A DNA stretch of 64,000 nt from assembly GCF_037126465.1 (NCBI RefSeq), contig NC_088201.1, positions 224,632,016 to 224,696,015 on the forward strand, read 5' to 3'. Under the pieces are notes generated by a model, which made no database searches, was not told the origin of the DNA, and saw only the letters and a list, made by a program, of their open reading frames with translations. Position 1 is the first letter of the stretch, and the number at the start of each line of letters is the position of its first letter. Positions 44,000 through 55,619 of the stretch are shown here, in pieces. This DNA is from Ornithodoros turicata (lineage: Eukaryota > Arthropoda > Arachnida > Ixodida > Argasidae). A program made the translations under genes and the position numbers.

Positions 44000-45415
44000 A
44001 ACATGAAGCGTTGTTTTAAGTGATCTGACGAGGACTTGCGTTCTGAGATGGACACGGCCGTCACTGTTTCGCAAATCTGGGCACGAAATATAGTAGCGCT
44101 GCTTTAAGATGAAAAGATGGCGGGTCTCTAAAAAATTTCAATCCAGTAACACCTGCTCCACCACTTTTGTTTCTCTTGACACGTCAGGGTTCTCGTGGCA
44201 CTGAGTGAGTCATGACGTTTGATTCCCGGTGCGACGATTACCATGTATTCACACGAGCGTGTTTTCTGACGGCGCAGCGACTGAAGGAGCGAGAGGGGTA
44301 AATGATAAGGCGCTCAGGCTACGCCCTTTTGGAATGCCTACACATATAGTGTTCCAATGTGCTGTCGGCTCAGATGCTGGGGAAGCCGGGGATAACGTTC
44401 GCGCTGCGGTTGAACATTGCAGCATTAATTTGATGCGCACGGCGCTTGGTACACAATGGACGAAAGAAAGCGAAAATTTGTGGCTCTTGCTTTTCTCATT
44501 GACGATGGTGAATGCTGCCACGAAAAGAAGCGGTTAAAGAAGCTATGGACGAATGAATGAGTGCTGAGGAAAGAGTACGGTCTGCAAAATAGCCTTCCAC
44601 GGGAGTTACGACACGAGGAACCATTTGTCTACCGCAAGCAAGGTTTTGAGAATCGATGCGGCCACTTTTAAGTACATTCTGCTCCGCATAGCAAAGCGCG
44701 GAAGGAGAGTATAGAGGCCAATATGCGAGACAGTATACTAGCCAGTGATCGTCTTTCCGTAACCCGTCTGCAACAGGTTCGTTCGAATTATGTGCGCTAA
44801 AACATGCCTCTAAATGCATAAAGCGTTCGTAAAAAAGAGTGAGCGGGAAAGAGTGTAGGAGAGAGTACTGTGAACGCTGTGGGTCGTCGTTTTTTACCGT
44901 GACTCCGCAGCAGTCTGACGGTGTTGAGCGTGGTGTAAAGCAGAGACGGCTGTGGCGTAAAGGTCGCACCTTTCGAACACAGTAAAAACAGCTTCACCGC
45001 ATGGCAGGTTCTGCGCCAATCATTGGAGGGAGGAGGGGATGTCCGCTCAGCCGATGGGGGATGTCATCCGTACGTCCACTCCGACTTTCAAGCCAAACCT
45101 GCCCAGCGGACTCGCGCAGGCTCCCGCCAAACCCCGGTCGCTCTTGGTGTATGAATTCCCGAAACTGGTTCTGTGGTTGGCGCCTTTGAGTCACCTCCTT
45201 GACGGGCAAGGAGGAATGTCTTCCTCATTATACTTTCATCCACGACCTACTCTATACCAGAGACCTGGACAAATGGCAATCGCCTACGGGAGAGCTGGGT
45301 CGTGGGTTAGTTGCGCTAGTGGCCGCTTCAAGCGTCACATAGCATTATTGGGAAGAGGAAATGACATGCGCACTACTGTCATCATTGCCATCGTCGTTCG
45401 TCTGCTACACACGGT
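44000..45415. other. No recognisable feature
   Basis: Overlapping ORFs on both strands (44229-45190), none with a family motif. Confidence 0.35.
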
Positions 45416-45419
45416 AGGT

Positions 45420-45690
45420 CACCATACACAGGGCTACATAGGCTGTTGCTATGCACGCGCTACCCTCTTCCGTACCTCTTCGTCGTTGTCGAAACAGCTG
45501 GTGGTGGTGATGGTGAAAGGGCTTGCCGTTGTCGGCCTCACGTATGTGGGCAACGTCACGACTGACGCCCTGGGGAAATGTGCGTCCTGGGCCGACTTCT
45601 AGGGGAACTGTGCCGACATATGTCTGAAAGCGTCTGAGGAAAACCCAGGAAAAACCCCAGACAGCACAGCCCACCATAACTTGCCACGGC
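45420..45690 (-). mobile_element. SINE copy, same family as 9545-9775
   Basis: It contains CCTGGGCCGACTTCTAGGGG, GAGGAAAACCCAGG, and the segment TGAAAGGGCTTGCCGTTGTC. The last reappears inverted at about 47995-48020 next to a (CCA)n tract. Confidence 0.55.
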
Positions 45691-45724
45691 TTCGGCTAAT
45701 GACGTGGTAACGAATATTTTGTTT

Positions 45725-46080
45725 AATTTATTGATTTATTCTTGTACCTCAAGGGCCCAGGGGCATTACATGAGGGGTGGACAAAAAAGTGGCCATTCAG
45801 TAAGTGGTAGAAAATCAATCTATAACAACACTCGCGAGCTACAATTATAGCGCAAACTTAAAAATTATACAATGTTAATGTTACACATACTGTTATATAA
45901 CATGTTCGAAAGCAATGGGGGAAAGAGAGACTGCAAAGAGAAACTTTCCAAAAAGATATTCACTGAAAATATGTACATAGTTCGTCCCGGAAAGCACTCG
46001 GATTAACAATGTCTATAATGCGCTGTGGAAGACCATTCCAATCTGATACTGCAGATGGAACAAAAGAATGAAGAAAATTA
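45725..46080 (-). mobile_element. 3' end of a 5'-truncated LINE
   Basis: The minus strand reads SAVSDWNGLPQRIIDIV then SAFRDELCTYF and a stop near 45970, a non-LTR RT C-terminus, followed by a 3' UTR ending in AATAAATCAATAAATT near 45725. Confidence 0.65.
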
Positions 46081-46689
46081 GTGCTAGGATAGTGTTAGCT
46101 AGCGCCAAATCCCGTAGCGAAGCGGCGATTGCCCGAACTACTACCCCGATGCTGGGAGCTTTGTGGATGTCCAGGTCTGTAGTAGGTCGTGCTCTCATCA
46201 CGCGATGGGGGTTCACCATGAGTCGCACTAAATGAATGAAAGCCGACACTCTGGGGCCATCGCTCATCACAGCAGTGCGTTGATGCACAGGAGACAGGCG
46301 ACCCACACTTAGAGCTTGCAACGGAAGCTCCTCAATAAAATCAGATGCCCCCGTAGCGACCGTTGCGATAGAGGGGCCGGTGCGATAGAATGAGCCACGC
46401 CAAGAGACGTCGCAGCCACACAGGTTCGACAATCGGGACGATTGGAACTGCCCATTAAAAACTTGGTTCTGTCGGGATGTATGCTGGTAGAAATGGGCGG
46501 TAATTGGTCGAATTGGTCGATAAAGTGCGCATGGATATTTCTAACTAATTTAGGCTACATGAAATGATGTTCTGGACGAAAGTCGCGCGTCAGAAACGCA
46601 TATTTCCTTATGTGTGTCTCTCTTTTTGATTTTTTCGTGTCCGCCGACGCCTCGCGACTGCTCTGGCTTCCCGCCAAAGGACCGTTGAC

Positions 46690-47140
46690 ATTCTGCCCCA
46701 GCCATGCTGATCCGAGTTGATCAAGCGCGTGCTTTCCGCATGCCTCGACACACGTCTCAGCGCAGTGGCGTTACCGCTTGCGGCAAGTTGACTCTTCCCA
46801 ATGCAGTCACTGCGGTGCTACAGAGGATCAGAAGCACACTCTTCTCCATTCGCCCACACTATCAACCTTTCCGAACCGCACTTTCTGGATCCCTTAACGA
46901 GCTGGACCCTCGCCCCCTCTCTTTTACAAAAATACTTGGTCCCTGGCCGCATCCAGCCCACGAAGGCTCTGCCCTCGAAGTTCTCTTCACCTTTCTGGAT
47001 ACCATAGGACTTCGATGCATATTGTGGAGGGGATCATTATTTCATTCCCCGCATCGCCACCAGCAACGGGGTAGAGTATCGCCCCTTACGATGAAACTCC
47101 TCATAAATCATCTTAAAAATAAAGTTATTATGACGATGTT
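46690..47140 (+). mobile_element. 3' end of a LINE, same family as 18060-18212
   Basis: A decayed C-terminal coding region (SFTKILGPWPHPAHEGSAL in one frame), then the shared tail TTCTGGATACCATAGGACTT, GGGGTAGAGTATCGCC and AAAATAAAGTTATTA. Confidence 0.6.
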
Positions 47141-47144
47141 TGCA

Positions 47145-49215
47145 CTATCGCGCATATGAGTCAGTATGTCACTTGGGTCACGCCCTGGCTATGTGCCATG
47201 CACCTTATAGAATTTCCCCCTTTACACACTGATGTTTTCCCAGTTTGAATGGATCCCATACAGAATGCTTTTGCGTGTGTGACGTCCTCCTATCTCTCGT
47301 TTGAGAAATATTTGTTAAGATGCTGCATGAAATATGAATTAATTTTGGAATTATTTTGGGAAAATAGTCAACCTTCCCAGAGCACGGGCTGCTGGCCCTA
47401 CGACGACAGCTATGAGGCATTTCTTTTTGTTGACATTTGACACGGAATTGGTTCCAAAAAATCCGTGCCAACGTGAAAGCTCACCGCTCAAGGAGTCGAT
47501 CTTGACCTTCTCGAAAGTGATCCCATCAGGGTGGTTCCAGTTTACAAGAAGCGCTAAGAACAGGGCGCCACACCACACAGAATGAAGCTCGCTGATGGGA
47601 GGTATAGCGCATGATGGATTCACTTCTTCCTTAGTTAACCTTCTTCCTTGACAAACCCATGTTAACAAACCAATCAGAAGAAGATCTAGAGCACATTCTA
47701 CTTACATTCTACTTACACATTCTACTACGATAGTTCCAATACAGAATGTGGCAAGTTCTGAGGCAGCAGCTGGACGGCACATTGAATATCCTTGGTCTGC
47801 CAGAAGTCCCACTGGCTGTACAGCATATACAATGGATATATTGTAGATGTGGGCTTACGAAGAACATTTGTTCTGATCAACCGTTCGGCCGCAAGTAGAA
47901 GAATGATACGGGTGATCGCCAGAAGGAATGTGCGCGGCAATAAGTCGCTGGGCAGGCAAGCGACTGTGTACCCTCGTCTTCCTACGTGAGGCCGACAACG
48001 GCAAGCCCTTTCACCACACACCACCACCACCACCACCACCCTCGTCTTCCTTGACCCACATCGCTGCATTTGTGTGTTGCATTGATATCGATATTGATCA
48101 TCGATATTGAATACGGGTATAACGGCTACTCTTGTTGTGCAATGACATGAGTTACTTTTGATTTATTTGTTTTTTTTTTGTATTTTCGTGAGTGAATCCC
48201 CCGTAATATATGCCATGAATACTGCACGAGAATATGAAGAGATTGTTTTTTAATGAGCGGGCAAAGCAAAATACGGTCATCAAGAGGGCTACTATCCATA
48301 ACTTAGGATTTCCTACAAAGCAACCCGTCTTTGTAAACGAACATCTGTGTCCACAACTCAAGAAGCTGCTAGGAATGACTATTACGACAACGACTGGAAA
48401 TCAACTATAGGGTTTCGCGTGGACTAAGGGAGGTACACTGTTATCCAAAACACATGTACACATTTACTCCAGAAGAGGAGTTAACGGCTTGTCCCATAGC
48501 GAACGCCTCAAGAGTTTTTTTTTTTTTTTTTATTCTCGAAGGAGTGAGCATATACTCCTTCTGGGCTGCAATAGATATACTCCTTCGATAGAGTTCTGCA
48601 GTCCACATGATGTGAACTGTAACACGCATTTATTAGCCACAGAGACACGAAACAGATACAAAGAGTGAAATAGTACATACGTCCAAATTTGAATCCAAAC
48701 CGGCTTTGCCCTTAGTATCGAAGTGTCCAGTATCGACCACCACAAACAGCAAAAATGCAAATCCGAAAACTCATAGTACCTACAGAAGGCACTGCAAGTT
48801 CTGACACACTAATACCGTGACGCCTCAGTGCACCATTTCGTTGAAAGCGTGTCCTTTCCAGCATTCGAACGTCCAGCGGCCAATTTGCACGATAAAACTG
48901 CAAAAGAAATAGACGTACATCGTAAGTGACTCACCACATAAAACAATGTCAGGACCTGTAAAGCAACATGGCCTCACCTGTGTTTCAGTCACAGAGACAC
49001 GTCTGATTACCAGTCAAGCTGGAATGCAACCTGAAAATGATAAAGAATTCGCTGAATTGACTCCCTCGAACAAAGGGATTGACCACGAAAGAGTTTTGTT
49101 TCGTGGTCATCAAACCTTTCCATATTCAAGAACATCTCTCACGGCCCTGGGTGGACCTACTACCGAATGCATTCAGTCCGAACAACCCATCCGAAAAGTA
49201 TCAATTCGTTGATAA
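47145..49215. other. No recognisable gene
   Basis: A minus-strand ORF (47668-47351) and others lack family motifs. A (CCA)n tract is at about 48016-48040 and a poly(T) run at 48514-48531. Confidence 0.35.
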
Positions 49216-49219
49216 TAGA

Positions 49220-49443
49220 GTCACTAAATAAGCTACGCTTCAGAGTATCGACACTGAGCCGCCATGTTGTTTCGGATGACCTCCAGCGCCATCCATTTAG
49301 CGCTCTTCGAAGTGTTGTCTTCTTCCACTACTGAACTTCACCTTCTTCTATTTCTACTGCCAAAATAGAGGTGGGGCTGGAGGTCATCCGAAACAACATG
49401 GCGGCTCAGTGACGATACTCTGAAGCGTAGCTTATTTAGTGAC
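49220..49443. repeat. Foldback element with 68-bp near-perfect arms
   Basis: Arms 49220-49287 and 49376-49443 differ at about one base, around an 88-bp centre. The pairing weakly continues outward. MITE-like; no clear TSD. Confidence 0.85.
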
Positions 49444-49589
49444 CCTAGTTGATAACTCTGAGCGTCACACGTACGATCTTCAACCTCTCAGCCACAGTGG
49501 AAACTTTGCGAACGACCGAACATAATCCGCGTGCGCCAAACTTTTTTTTTTACTTCCCTAATCATATTGCCAGCTTTATTATAATCGGG

Positions 49590-49730
49590 ATTTCAGTTAT
49601 GTATCGAGTGTCTGTATCGAAAATGAATTTCGGTTCTGTATCCTGCATCGGTATCGGAAATACAATTTTTGAGGGTATCGAGTATCGGTATCGAATATAC
49701 TTTTTTGAAGTATCGTGCCCAGCCCTGGTT
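49590..49730. mobile_element. Probable hAT end (repeated TATCG motifs, CAGCCCTG terminus)
   Basis: Repeated GTATCG/CGGTATCG subterminal motifs end in GTGCCCAGCCCTG, i.e. CAGGGCTGGGCAC read outward, a common hAT terminus. No opposite end located. Confidence 0.35.
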
Positions 49731-49979
49731 ACATATAGCGTGCGGGCAAATATAGAGCAGGCGTCGTTGAGACTAACATGGGGATCATCTACCCATTTAT
49801 ACGATTTGTATAGGCTAAACCACGCACTCCGTAGGACCATGCTTGGCACTCTTTTAGAGGTCAAATATAAATTATAAACTGGAGCCCAGTATTTGGGTGC
49901 ACAGAAGCAAATAAAGCCTATGACATCTAATGAGAAGAAAAGTAGACAAGCTAGCTGGTGTAATGGCAATGGTGTTGGT

Positions 49980-51179
49980 GTTCCCCATGATCATTTAGTT
50001 CAATAAGGTTTATTTGCTGGTCTGAGTGTTACGTCTACCTGTCGTCCCTTTCATTTGCTCCCCTAACTCAGGGAAATGTTCTACTTGCTATGACATCTAT
50101 CTTTTTGATTATCATTATGGAAGTTTATGAATCGTGTTTTACATAGAACGAAATGTGAAGAATCGAAAAGATGCGAAAGCAGTTGATTACAGCCAGTGTT
50201 GTACACAGTAGCTCCGCTACCGTATTCGCCACTCTTTTTTTTTTTTTTTTTCAGTAACGGAGTAGCGATGTGGCTACATTTCAAATTGGTAACGGTTAAA
50301 GTATTTCCGCTACGAGCATAGATAGCTGCGGGCTCTTTCTAGGCCTACCGGTAGTCTTCATAATATCGAAGACGTGTGAAGAGAAAAAGGCCAGCTAATG
50401 ACAAAGCTGAATTTTTCTTGTTATTCCTTTTAGTTGTCCTTAATCAGACTGACTTACGTGACGATGTTCCTCAATTTCACAAACTCTCATGCGCTAAGCG
50501 CAATCAAATAGTTAGGAATATAATTTGTTTTTCCGCAGATTAAAAAAAAAAACTTTTTAGCTCACATCAGCAAAACACAACGAGGTACGTACAAGGGTCA
50601 AACGAGGATGACCGAGACTTTTATTTCTTTAGCTACAACGAAAAATTCGGGAAGCTCCAAACTACGTCAGTTTTTCGAACTATCCCCCGTGCGCATCTAG
50701 ACACCTTGCTCTACTTTAACGGTGGCAATCCTATGATGCCTTCGGCGCAAAAAGAAGTGGGCTGTTGTCGTAAGCACTGCAGGCCATCCTTCTGTAGGGT
50801 CTAATCCGTGCGGAACGTCTTTTCCCCCAAGGTGCAAGGGGACAAACAAATGGTAACCGCCAGAGTTCGAGGTAACTCGTTAACTCGTTATTGTAACTAC
50901 GTTCCTTTTTCTTTCTCGTAAGTTGTAACTTGTTACTTTTGCGCTGTGGTAGCTTTCAGAGGAACTCGTTTCTTTTTAAGGTAACTTTGCCAAAGTGACT
51001 TAAACGAAGATCCAAGTTACTTTCAATTCGCTTTTCACTCACGTCCACATATTTTCATGCGTTCTTTCCGTTTTCTTCATGGGATTTTATGCCATAAAAC
51101 GATGCAATCAATGACAGTATTATATTCAGGAAGTAAGAACCGCTGCCATTGAAATGAAGCTGAACCATTGTGCGCCCAC
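49980..51179. other. Decayed repeats, no gene
   Basis: A CAGTGTTGTACACAGTAGC motif near 50193 and GTAACTCGTTAACTCGTT-type sequence near 50865-51010 look like ends of non-autonomous DNA elements. GTAACTCGTT-type sequence also appears at 55420-55590, beyond the LINE, so the LINE may have inserted into such an element. Confidence 0.35.
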
Positions 51180-51186
51180 GGGAAGT

Positions 51187-51557
51187 AAGTCAGAGGGCAT
51201 TGCGGCAGTATGACAGCACGCTCACTGATGTATCCGCTGTTTGTTATTCAGGTACTGATATCGCTGTGCTGCAACACCTTTCCGGGAGGAAGTCCATTTG
51301 CAACCGTGCACATAATTCCAGCTACTAACGCCGACGGTGTGAGCTACGATGTTACGCCGAAGCTACAGTCAACCCTGCTGTGTCCTGATTTTCCACGCCA
51401 GAATGTTATCTTCATCTACGCCCCCGCACTATCTACTGTGACGTCATCGGAAGACACGTTAAAAGCATCAGAGCTTCCCCAGTCTGACAGAGGGCATTGC
51501 GGCAGTATGACAGCACGCTCACTGATGTATCCTCTGTTTGTTATTCAGGTTGGTAAG
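51187..51557 (+). repeat. 5' module of the LINE duplicated
   Basis: About 70 bp (AGAGGGCATTGCGGCAGTAT...TTGTTATTCAG) occurs at 51187 and again at 51485 with one or two changes. Both copies carry the same ATG and are in the same frame; both end with a CAGGT-type sequence that could be an exon end and donor. Confidence 0.85.
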
Positions 51558-52460
51558 CGTAACTACCCTTGCTACTCTAGTAATGACTTGTGTTTGATAC
51601 TGCTGCCGTGCCCTCAAGTTTGCATCGCATTCTATGTCAATATCTCAGAGATGCTCCTCATGTTGTCGGGCGACGTCGAATCTAACCCCGGGCCAACGAT
51701 AGAGGAACAGCTTTCGCTCCTGATTAGTGGTCAACGGGAGATAACCAAACGGATCGAGTCTGTGAATGAAAGTAATAGGAAACTTGAAGCCGTTATCAGT
51801 GAATTAAGGATAAGTCAATCTAGTTTAGAAATGAAGATCGAGAGCCTGGCCAACAATATAGCTACAATTGAGGCTACCGTAGATATGTTAAGTGGAGGCC
51901 AAGCTGTCGTGAGTGAGTGTGTGTCTGACATTGCCAGTTTTAAACACACGTTGCAAGAATTTGAACAGAAAGTTGATGACCTTGAAAACCGACAGAGGCG
52001 CAACAACCTTATCGTTCACGGCGTACCAGAAGAGGAAGGCGAATCTGAGGACAACCTAAAAATAAAAGTGCTGAAAGAAATTTTCGAAAATAAGCTTAAC
52101 GTTACGGTTTCCTCAGTTGAACGTATACACCGATTGGGTAGGCGGTCTTCAAGTAAACCTCGTCCTGTCATACTAAGAGTTTTCGATTTCCGCGAGAAAA
52201 CTGAGGTGTTGCGTAATGCAAGTAAGCTTAAAAACACGAAGCTGTTCATTACGGAAGACTTCTCTAGTAGAATTAGGGCAACAAGGAAATTGTTATGGGA
52301 CAGCGCTCGCGATGAAAGGTCACGAGGTGCTAAAGTACGGTCGAGTTATGACAAGTTGTACATAGATGGTGTGCTGTACGTTTGGGACTATGCTTCTGGT
52401 CAGCGACGCAAAGCAACCTCTGTAAAGGATGCACCACTGACCAGTACTAATAAAGCTTGA
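51210..52460 (+). CDS. LINE ORF1 protein with internal 2A-like motif
   Basis: Intact 416 aa. Residues 1-147 form a variable leader that contains a duplicated segment (MTARSLMYPLFVIQV at residues 1 and about 100). Residues 148-162 read MLLMLSGDVESNPGP, matching the 2A ribosome-skipping consensus DxExNPGP. After it come a coiled coil (about 165-265), an RRM-like nucleic-acid-binding part (RRNNLIVHGVPEEEGE) and a basic C-terminus. If 2A works, the leader is released and the RNA-binding protein starts with Thr after Pro162. Confidence 0.85.
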   Translation: MTARSLMYPLFVIQVLISLCCNTFPGGSPFATVHIIPATNADGVSYDVTPKLQSTLLCPDFPRQNVIFIYAPALSTVTSSEDTLKASELPQSDRGHCGSMTARSLMYPLFVIQVGKRNYPCYSSNDLCLILLPCPQVCIAFYVNISEMLLMLSGDVESNPGPTIEEQLSLLISGQREITKRIESVNESNRKLEAVISELRISQSSLEMKIESLANNIATIEATVDMLSGGQAVVSECVSDIASFKHTLQEFEQKVDDLENRQRRNNLIVHGVPEEEGESEDNLKIKVLKEIFENKLNVTVSSVERIHRLGRRSSSKPRPVILRVFDFREKTEVLRNASKLKNTKLFITEDFSSRIRATRKLLWDSARDERSRGAKVRSSYDKLYIDGVLYVWDYASGQRRKATSVKDAPLTSTNKA

Positions 52461-52948
52461 CTTAATGGAAAGACTGGTTCTGATAAATTTCGGGTTCTTA
52501 ATCTAAATGCCAGAAGCATGGTGAACAAAATAGTAGAATAGAAAGTTTGCTTTTGTCTCATGATCCGGATGTGCTCATTGTTACGGAGACTTGGATTCAC
52601 AGTGATATTGAAAGTAATGAAATAATTCCACCCAACTATACTGTTGTTCGTAAGGATAGATCCTCTAGAGGTGGAGGCGTCGCTGTTGTCCTAAAAAAAA
52701 AATATTGGGTACATTGTGCTGCCGGAAGTTGTTGATGTCGAAATGGTTTGGGTGAAGCTGTTCCTCTCATTTGGAAATTTGCTTGTAGAAGGCTTTTACA
52801 GGCCTCCTTCTGCAGGCATATCCGTTCTGAATAAGCTATCTGATTATATAAACACTCACGTTGCCCGCCATCCCTATGTAATCCTTGGCGGTGACTTTAA
52901 CTTGCCCAACATTGACTGGTCTGCTCTCGCTGCGTTGACCAACGATGA

Positions 52949-54670
52949 ATGTTCCCGCGTTCCTCGTCAATATTGGATTTGATGTTTGTATCAAACAAGA
53001 TATTTACTAGAGAAGCGGAATGCAGCATCCTTGAAGGCATATCGGACCACAGGATGGTACTGTTAGAATTTGGGACCCTTCACCAAAAACGGCAGCAGTT
53101 AACAACTCGCGTATTTAATGACTTTTCTAGGGCAGACGACAATAGTGTAATTGATGAGCTTTCCAACTTCTTTGATACCTTCAGTGCCCTAGCAATTTCA
53201 TCTGTGTCAGTGAACTCCCTGTGGGACCTCTTTAAACGAACAGTGCATGAATGCATCCGGAAGTTCGTGCCCCAACGACGTAAACGGTTTCGTTCCGAAA
53301 ATCCATGGATAACTCGCTCAATAATTCATAAGAAAAGGAAAGTACAAAGATTAGTTAGGAAGGGCGACAAGAACCTATCTCTTGATATCATGCGGCTTCG
53401 TGCTGAACTGAGAGCGGATATACGGGAATCAAAAACAAGGTACTTCAACATAACACTACATAATCTGCTAACATCGGACCCATCCAAGTTCTGGAGGCAC
53501 GCCTCGCCGAACAAAGATAATCAAATAATGATAGCACATGGCGATAATATTGTTCACGACGGCTGCTCCGTATCCTCTCTACTCAATGAACATTTTGCTG
53601 GCATATTTACCATTGACGACGGGTGCTTACCATCTGTGCCCAGTTTTCCCACAGAACCAGTGCCACGACTTAGCATTAGCGAGCAAGGAATCCTTACTCT
53701 ACTCCTTAACTTAAACGGCAAGAAGGCCATAGGCCCAGACGGCATCCCAAATACTTTTCTAACTCGGTACGCCGAGTGGTGCACCAAGTACATTTTTCTT
53801 ATTTTTAACGTATCTTTGACACGTGGGGAGCTCCCGGACGATTGGAAGATAGCCAAGGTTGTTCCTATTCCTAAAACAGGTTCCAAACTAAATATTGCAA
53901 ATTACCGGCCGATATCCCTTCTGAGCACATGTAGTAAAGTATTAGAACATATCGTATATAAGCATATTTCAAAATATCTGGAAAGTAAGAATTTCTTCTC
54001 CACCAGTCAACATGGCTTTCGCCACGGTCTAAGCACAGTGACACAGCTTGTGAACATTACCCATGACCTTGCCAAAGTTGTAGACGCTCGTGGACAAGTC
54101 GACGTTATTTTTCTGGATTTCGCTAAAGCATTCGACAGAGTCTCTCACAGTAAATTATTATTAAAATTGAAGGAAATTGTAAACGATGAACTCTTTACCT
54201 GGCTTTCCAACTACCTTGACAATAGAAGACAATTTGTCCATGCGAATAACGCCGACTCGTCCTTCGTACCAGTTACATCCGGTGTTCCCCAGGGCTCGGT
54301 CTTGGGTCCTTTGTTGTTTTTAATTTTTATAAATGATGTTGGTATGGGTATCGATGTTAAAATGAACTTTTTTGCCGATGACTGTGTATTGCATAAGGAG
54401 ATCAATAGCGGTGATGACTATGCATGTTTAAATAATTGTTTGCAGAAAATGGCTGACTGGTGTGAGACATGGCAGTTACCTCTTAACATAAATAAGTGTG
54501 TGGTCATGAGTGTCACTCGGAAAAGGAAACCGCTCACCTTCAATTATTGTATTAACTCAGTGAATCTCTCAAGGGTCTCCGAATACAAATACCTGGGCGT
54601 TTTTCTTACATCAGACCTGCGCTGGAATAAGCACATCCAGTACATAACAAAGAAGGCTAACAAGAAATGA
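52949..54670 (+). CDS. LINE reverse transcriptase segment of ORF2
   Basis: A 573-codon open stretch with the C-terminal end of the endonuclease, a basic linker, and the full RT palm/finger motifs including FADDC. It stops at a TGA at 54668-54670; the same frame continues beyond it with LVRPILEYSDIVWDPYT, so the stop is a point mutation. Confidence 0.88.
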   Translation: MFPRSSSILDLMFVSNKIFTREAECSILEGISDHRMVLLEFGTLHQKRQQLTTRVFNDFSRADDNSVIDELSNFFDTFSALAISSVSVNSLWDLFKRTVHECIRKFVPQRRKRFRSENPWITRSIIHKKRKVQRLVRKGDKNLSLDIMRLRAELRADIRESKTRYFNITLHNLLTSDPSKFWRHASPNKDNQIMIAHGDNIVHDGCSVSSLLNEHFAGIFTIDDGCLPSVPSFPTEPVPRLSISEQGILTLLLNLNGKKAIGPDGIPNTFLTRYAEWCTKYIFLIFNVSLTRGELPDDWKIAKVVPIPKTGSKLNIANYRPISLLSTCSKVLEHIVYKHISKYLESKNFFSTSQHGFRHGLSTVTQLVNITHDLAKVVDARGQVDVIFLDFAKAFDRVSHSKLLLKLKEIVNDELFTWLSNYLDNRRQFVHANNADSSFVPVTSGVPQGSVLGPLLFLIFINDVGMGIDVKMNFFADDCVLHKEINSGDDYACLNNCLQKMADWCETWQLPLNINKCVVMSVTRKRKPLTFNYCINSVNLSRVSEYKYLGVFLTSDLRWNKHIQYITKKANKK

Positions 54671-55619
54671 TGGTTCTTAAAACGTCATTTCCGTGAATGC
54701 ACAGCTCATACTAAGTTAACGGCATTCAAAACATTAGTCCGTCCTATTCTGGAATATAGTGACATTGTTTGGGACCCGTACACCATTGCGAATATTCGAC
54801 TTCTTGAATCCGTACAAAGAGGAGCGTTACGTTTTATTTTTAAGTCGTACCACGTCTCACCTCAGTTACTCCTCTTTACGCACGGAGTGGCTTAATACCG
54901 CTGGAAGAGCGTAGAAAGACTCATAGGTTCCAGTTTCTTTTTCATTTACTCAATGGTCAATTTCGAATCAATCATCAGGACTATATCACTCCACACGCAC
55001 CCAGATCAACACGGCTAAGCCATCAGCGCACACTCAAACCATTCCAGTGCAGGACTGACTGCTTTAAATATTCGTTCTTTCCTCGAACCGTCGAAGAATG
55101 GAATTCTCTGTCATCTGCTCAGGTCTCACACCGCTCTGTCACGGCATTTGTGAAAGGCTTGAACGCAGTTACATGATGTGACATATGTGTCCTGTTGTAA
55201 ATTATTTTGGACTTTCTGTGCCCCTCCTACTGGGACCCTTTCAGGGTTTGTAGTATTTTATAAATAAATAAAAATAAATAAAATAAGATGCAAAGCGTTT
55301 GAATTGTTGGACATAAACGAAAACGGAAAACGATCTACGCCTGTTGCACTCCTCCGCAGGCAACTCGAGGTCGAACTCAACTGCTCACGCGCGTTGCACC
55401 TGTGTAGTGCTGTGTAGTGCGAAGTAACTATAAAGTAACTCGTTTCTTTTTTTAAGGAACTCCGTAACTGCGAGTTACATTTCAAGCTGAAGAACTTCGT
55501 TATTAACCTAGTAACATTTCTCACACGGTAACTTCACTGGCGACGAGTTCTTTTCGACGGGTAACTTCTCGATCTATGGTAATCGCTCGGGGCTAAATTT
55601 GGGCGCATCGGGGAAAACC

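Larger units (their letters stand above)
51180..55290 (+). mobile_element. Near full-length LINE with 2A-bearing ORF1
   Basis: 5' end near 51180, ORF1 (51210-52460), ORF2 in pieces (52484 to about 55180), and a 3' (AAATA)n tail at 55258-55290. ORF2 shows an APE endonuclease (LNARSMVNKIV, VLIVTETWIHSDI, RPPSAGI, GGDFNLPNIDW) and RT (NYRPISLLSTCSKVLEHIV, FLDFAKAFDRVSH, SGVPQGSVLGPLLFLIFIND, FADDC). It is broken by frameshifts in the endonuclease and a TGA at 54668. CR1/L2/Jockey-like organisation. Confidence 0.9.

Noticed and set aside
45001..45602. 187-aa ORF on +
   Set aside because: Its second half is SINE sequence and the first half has no motif.
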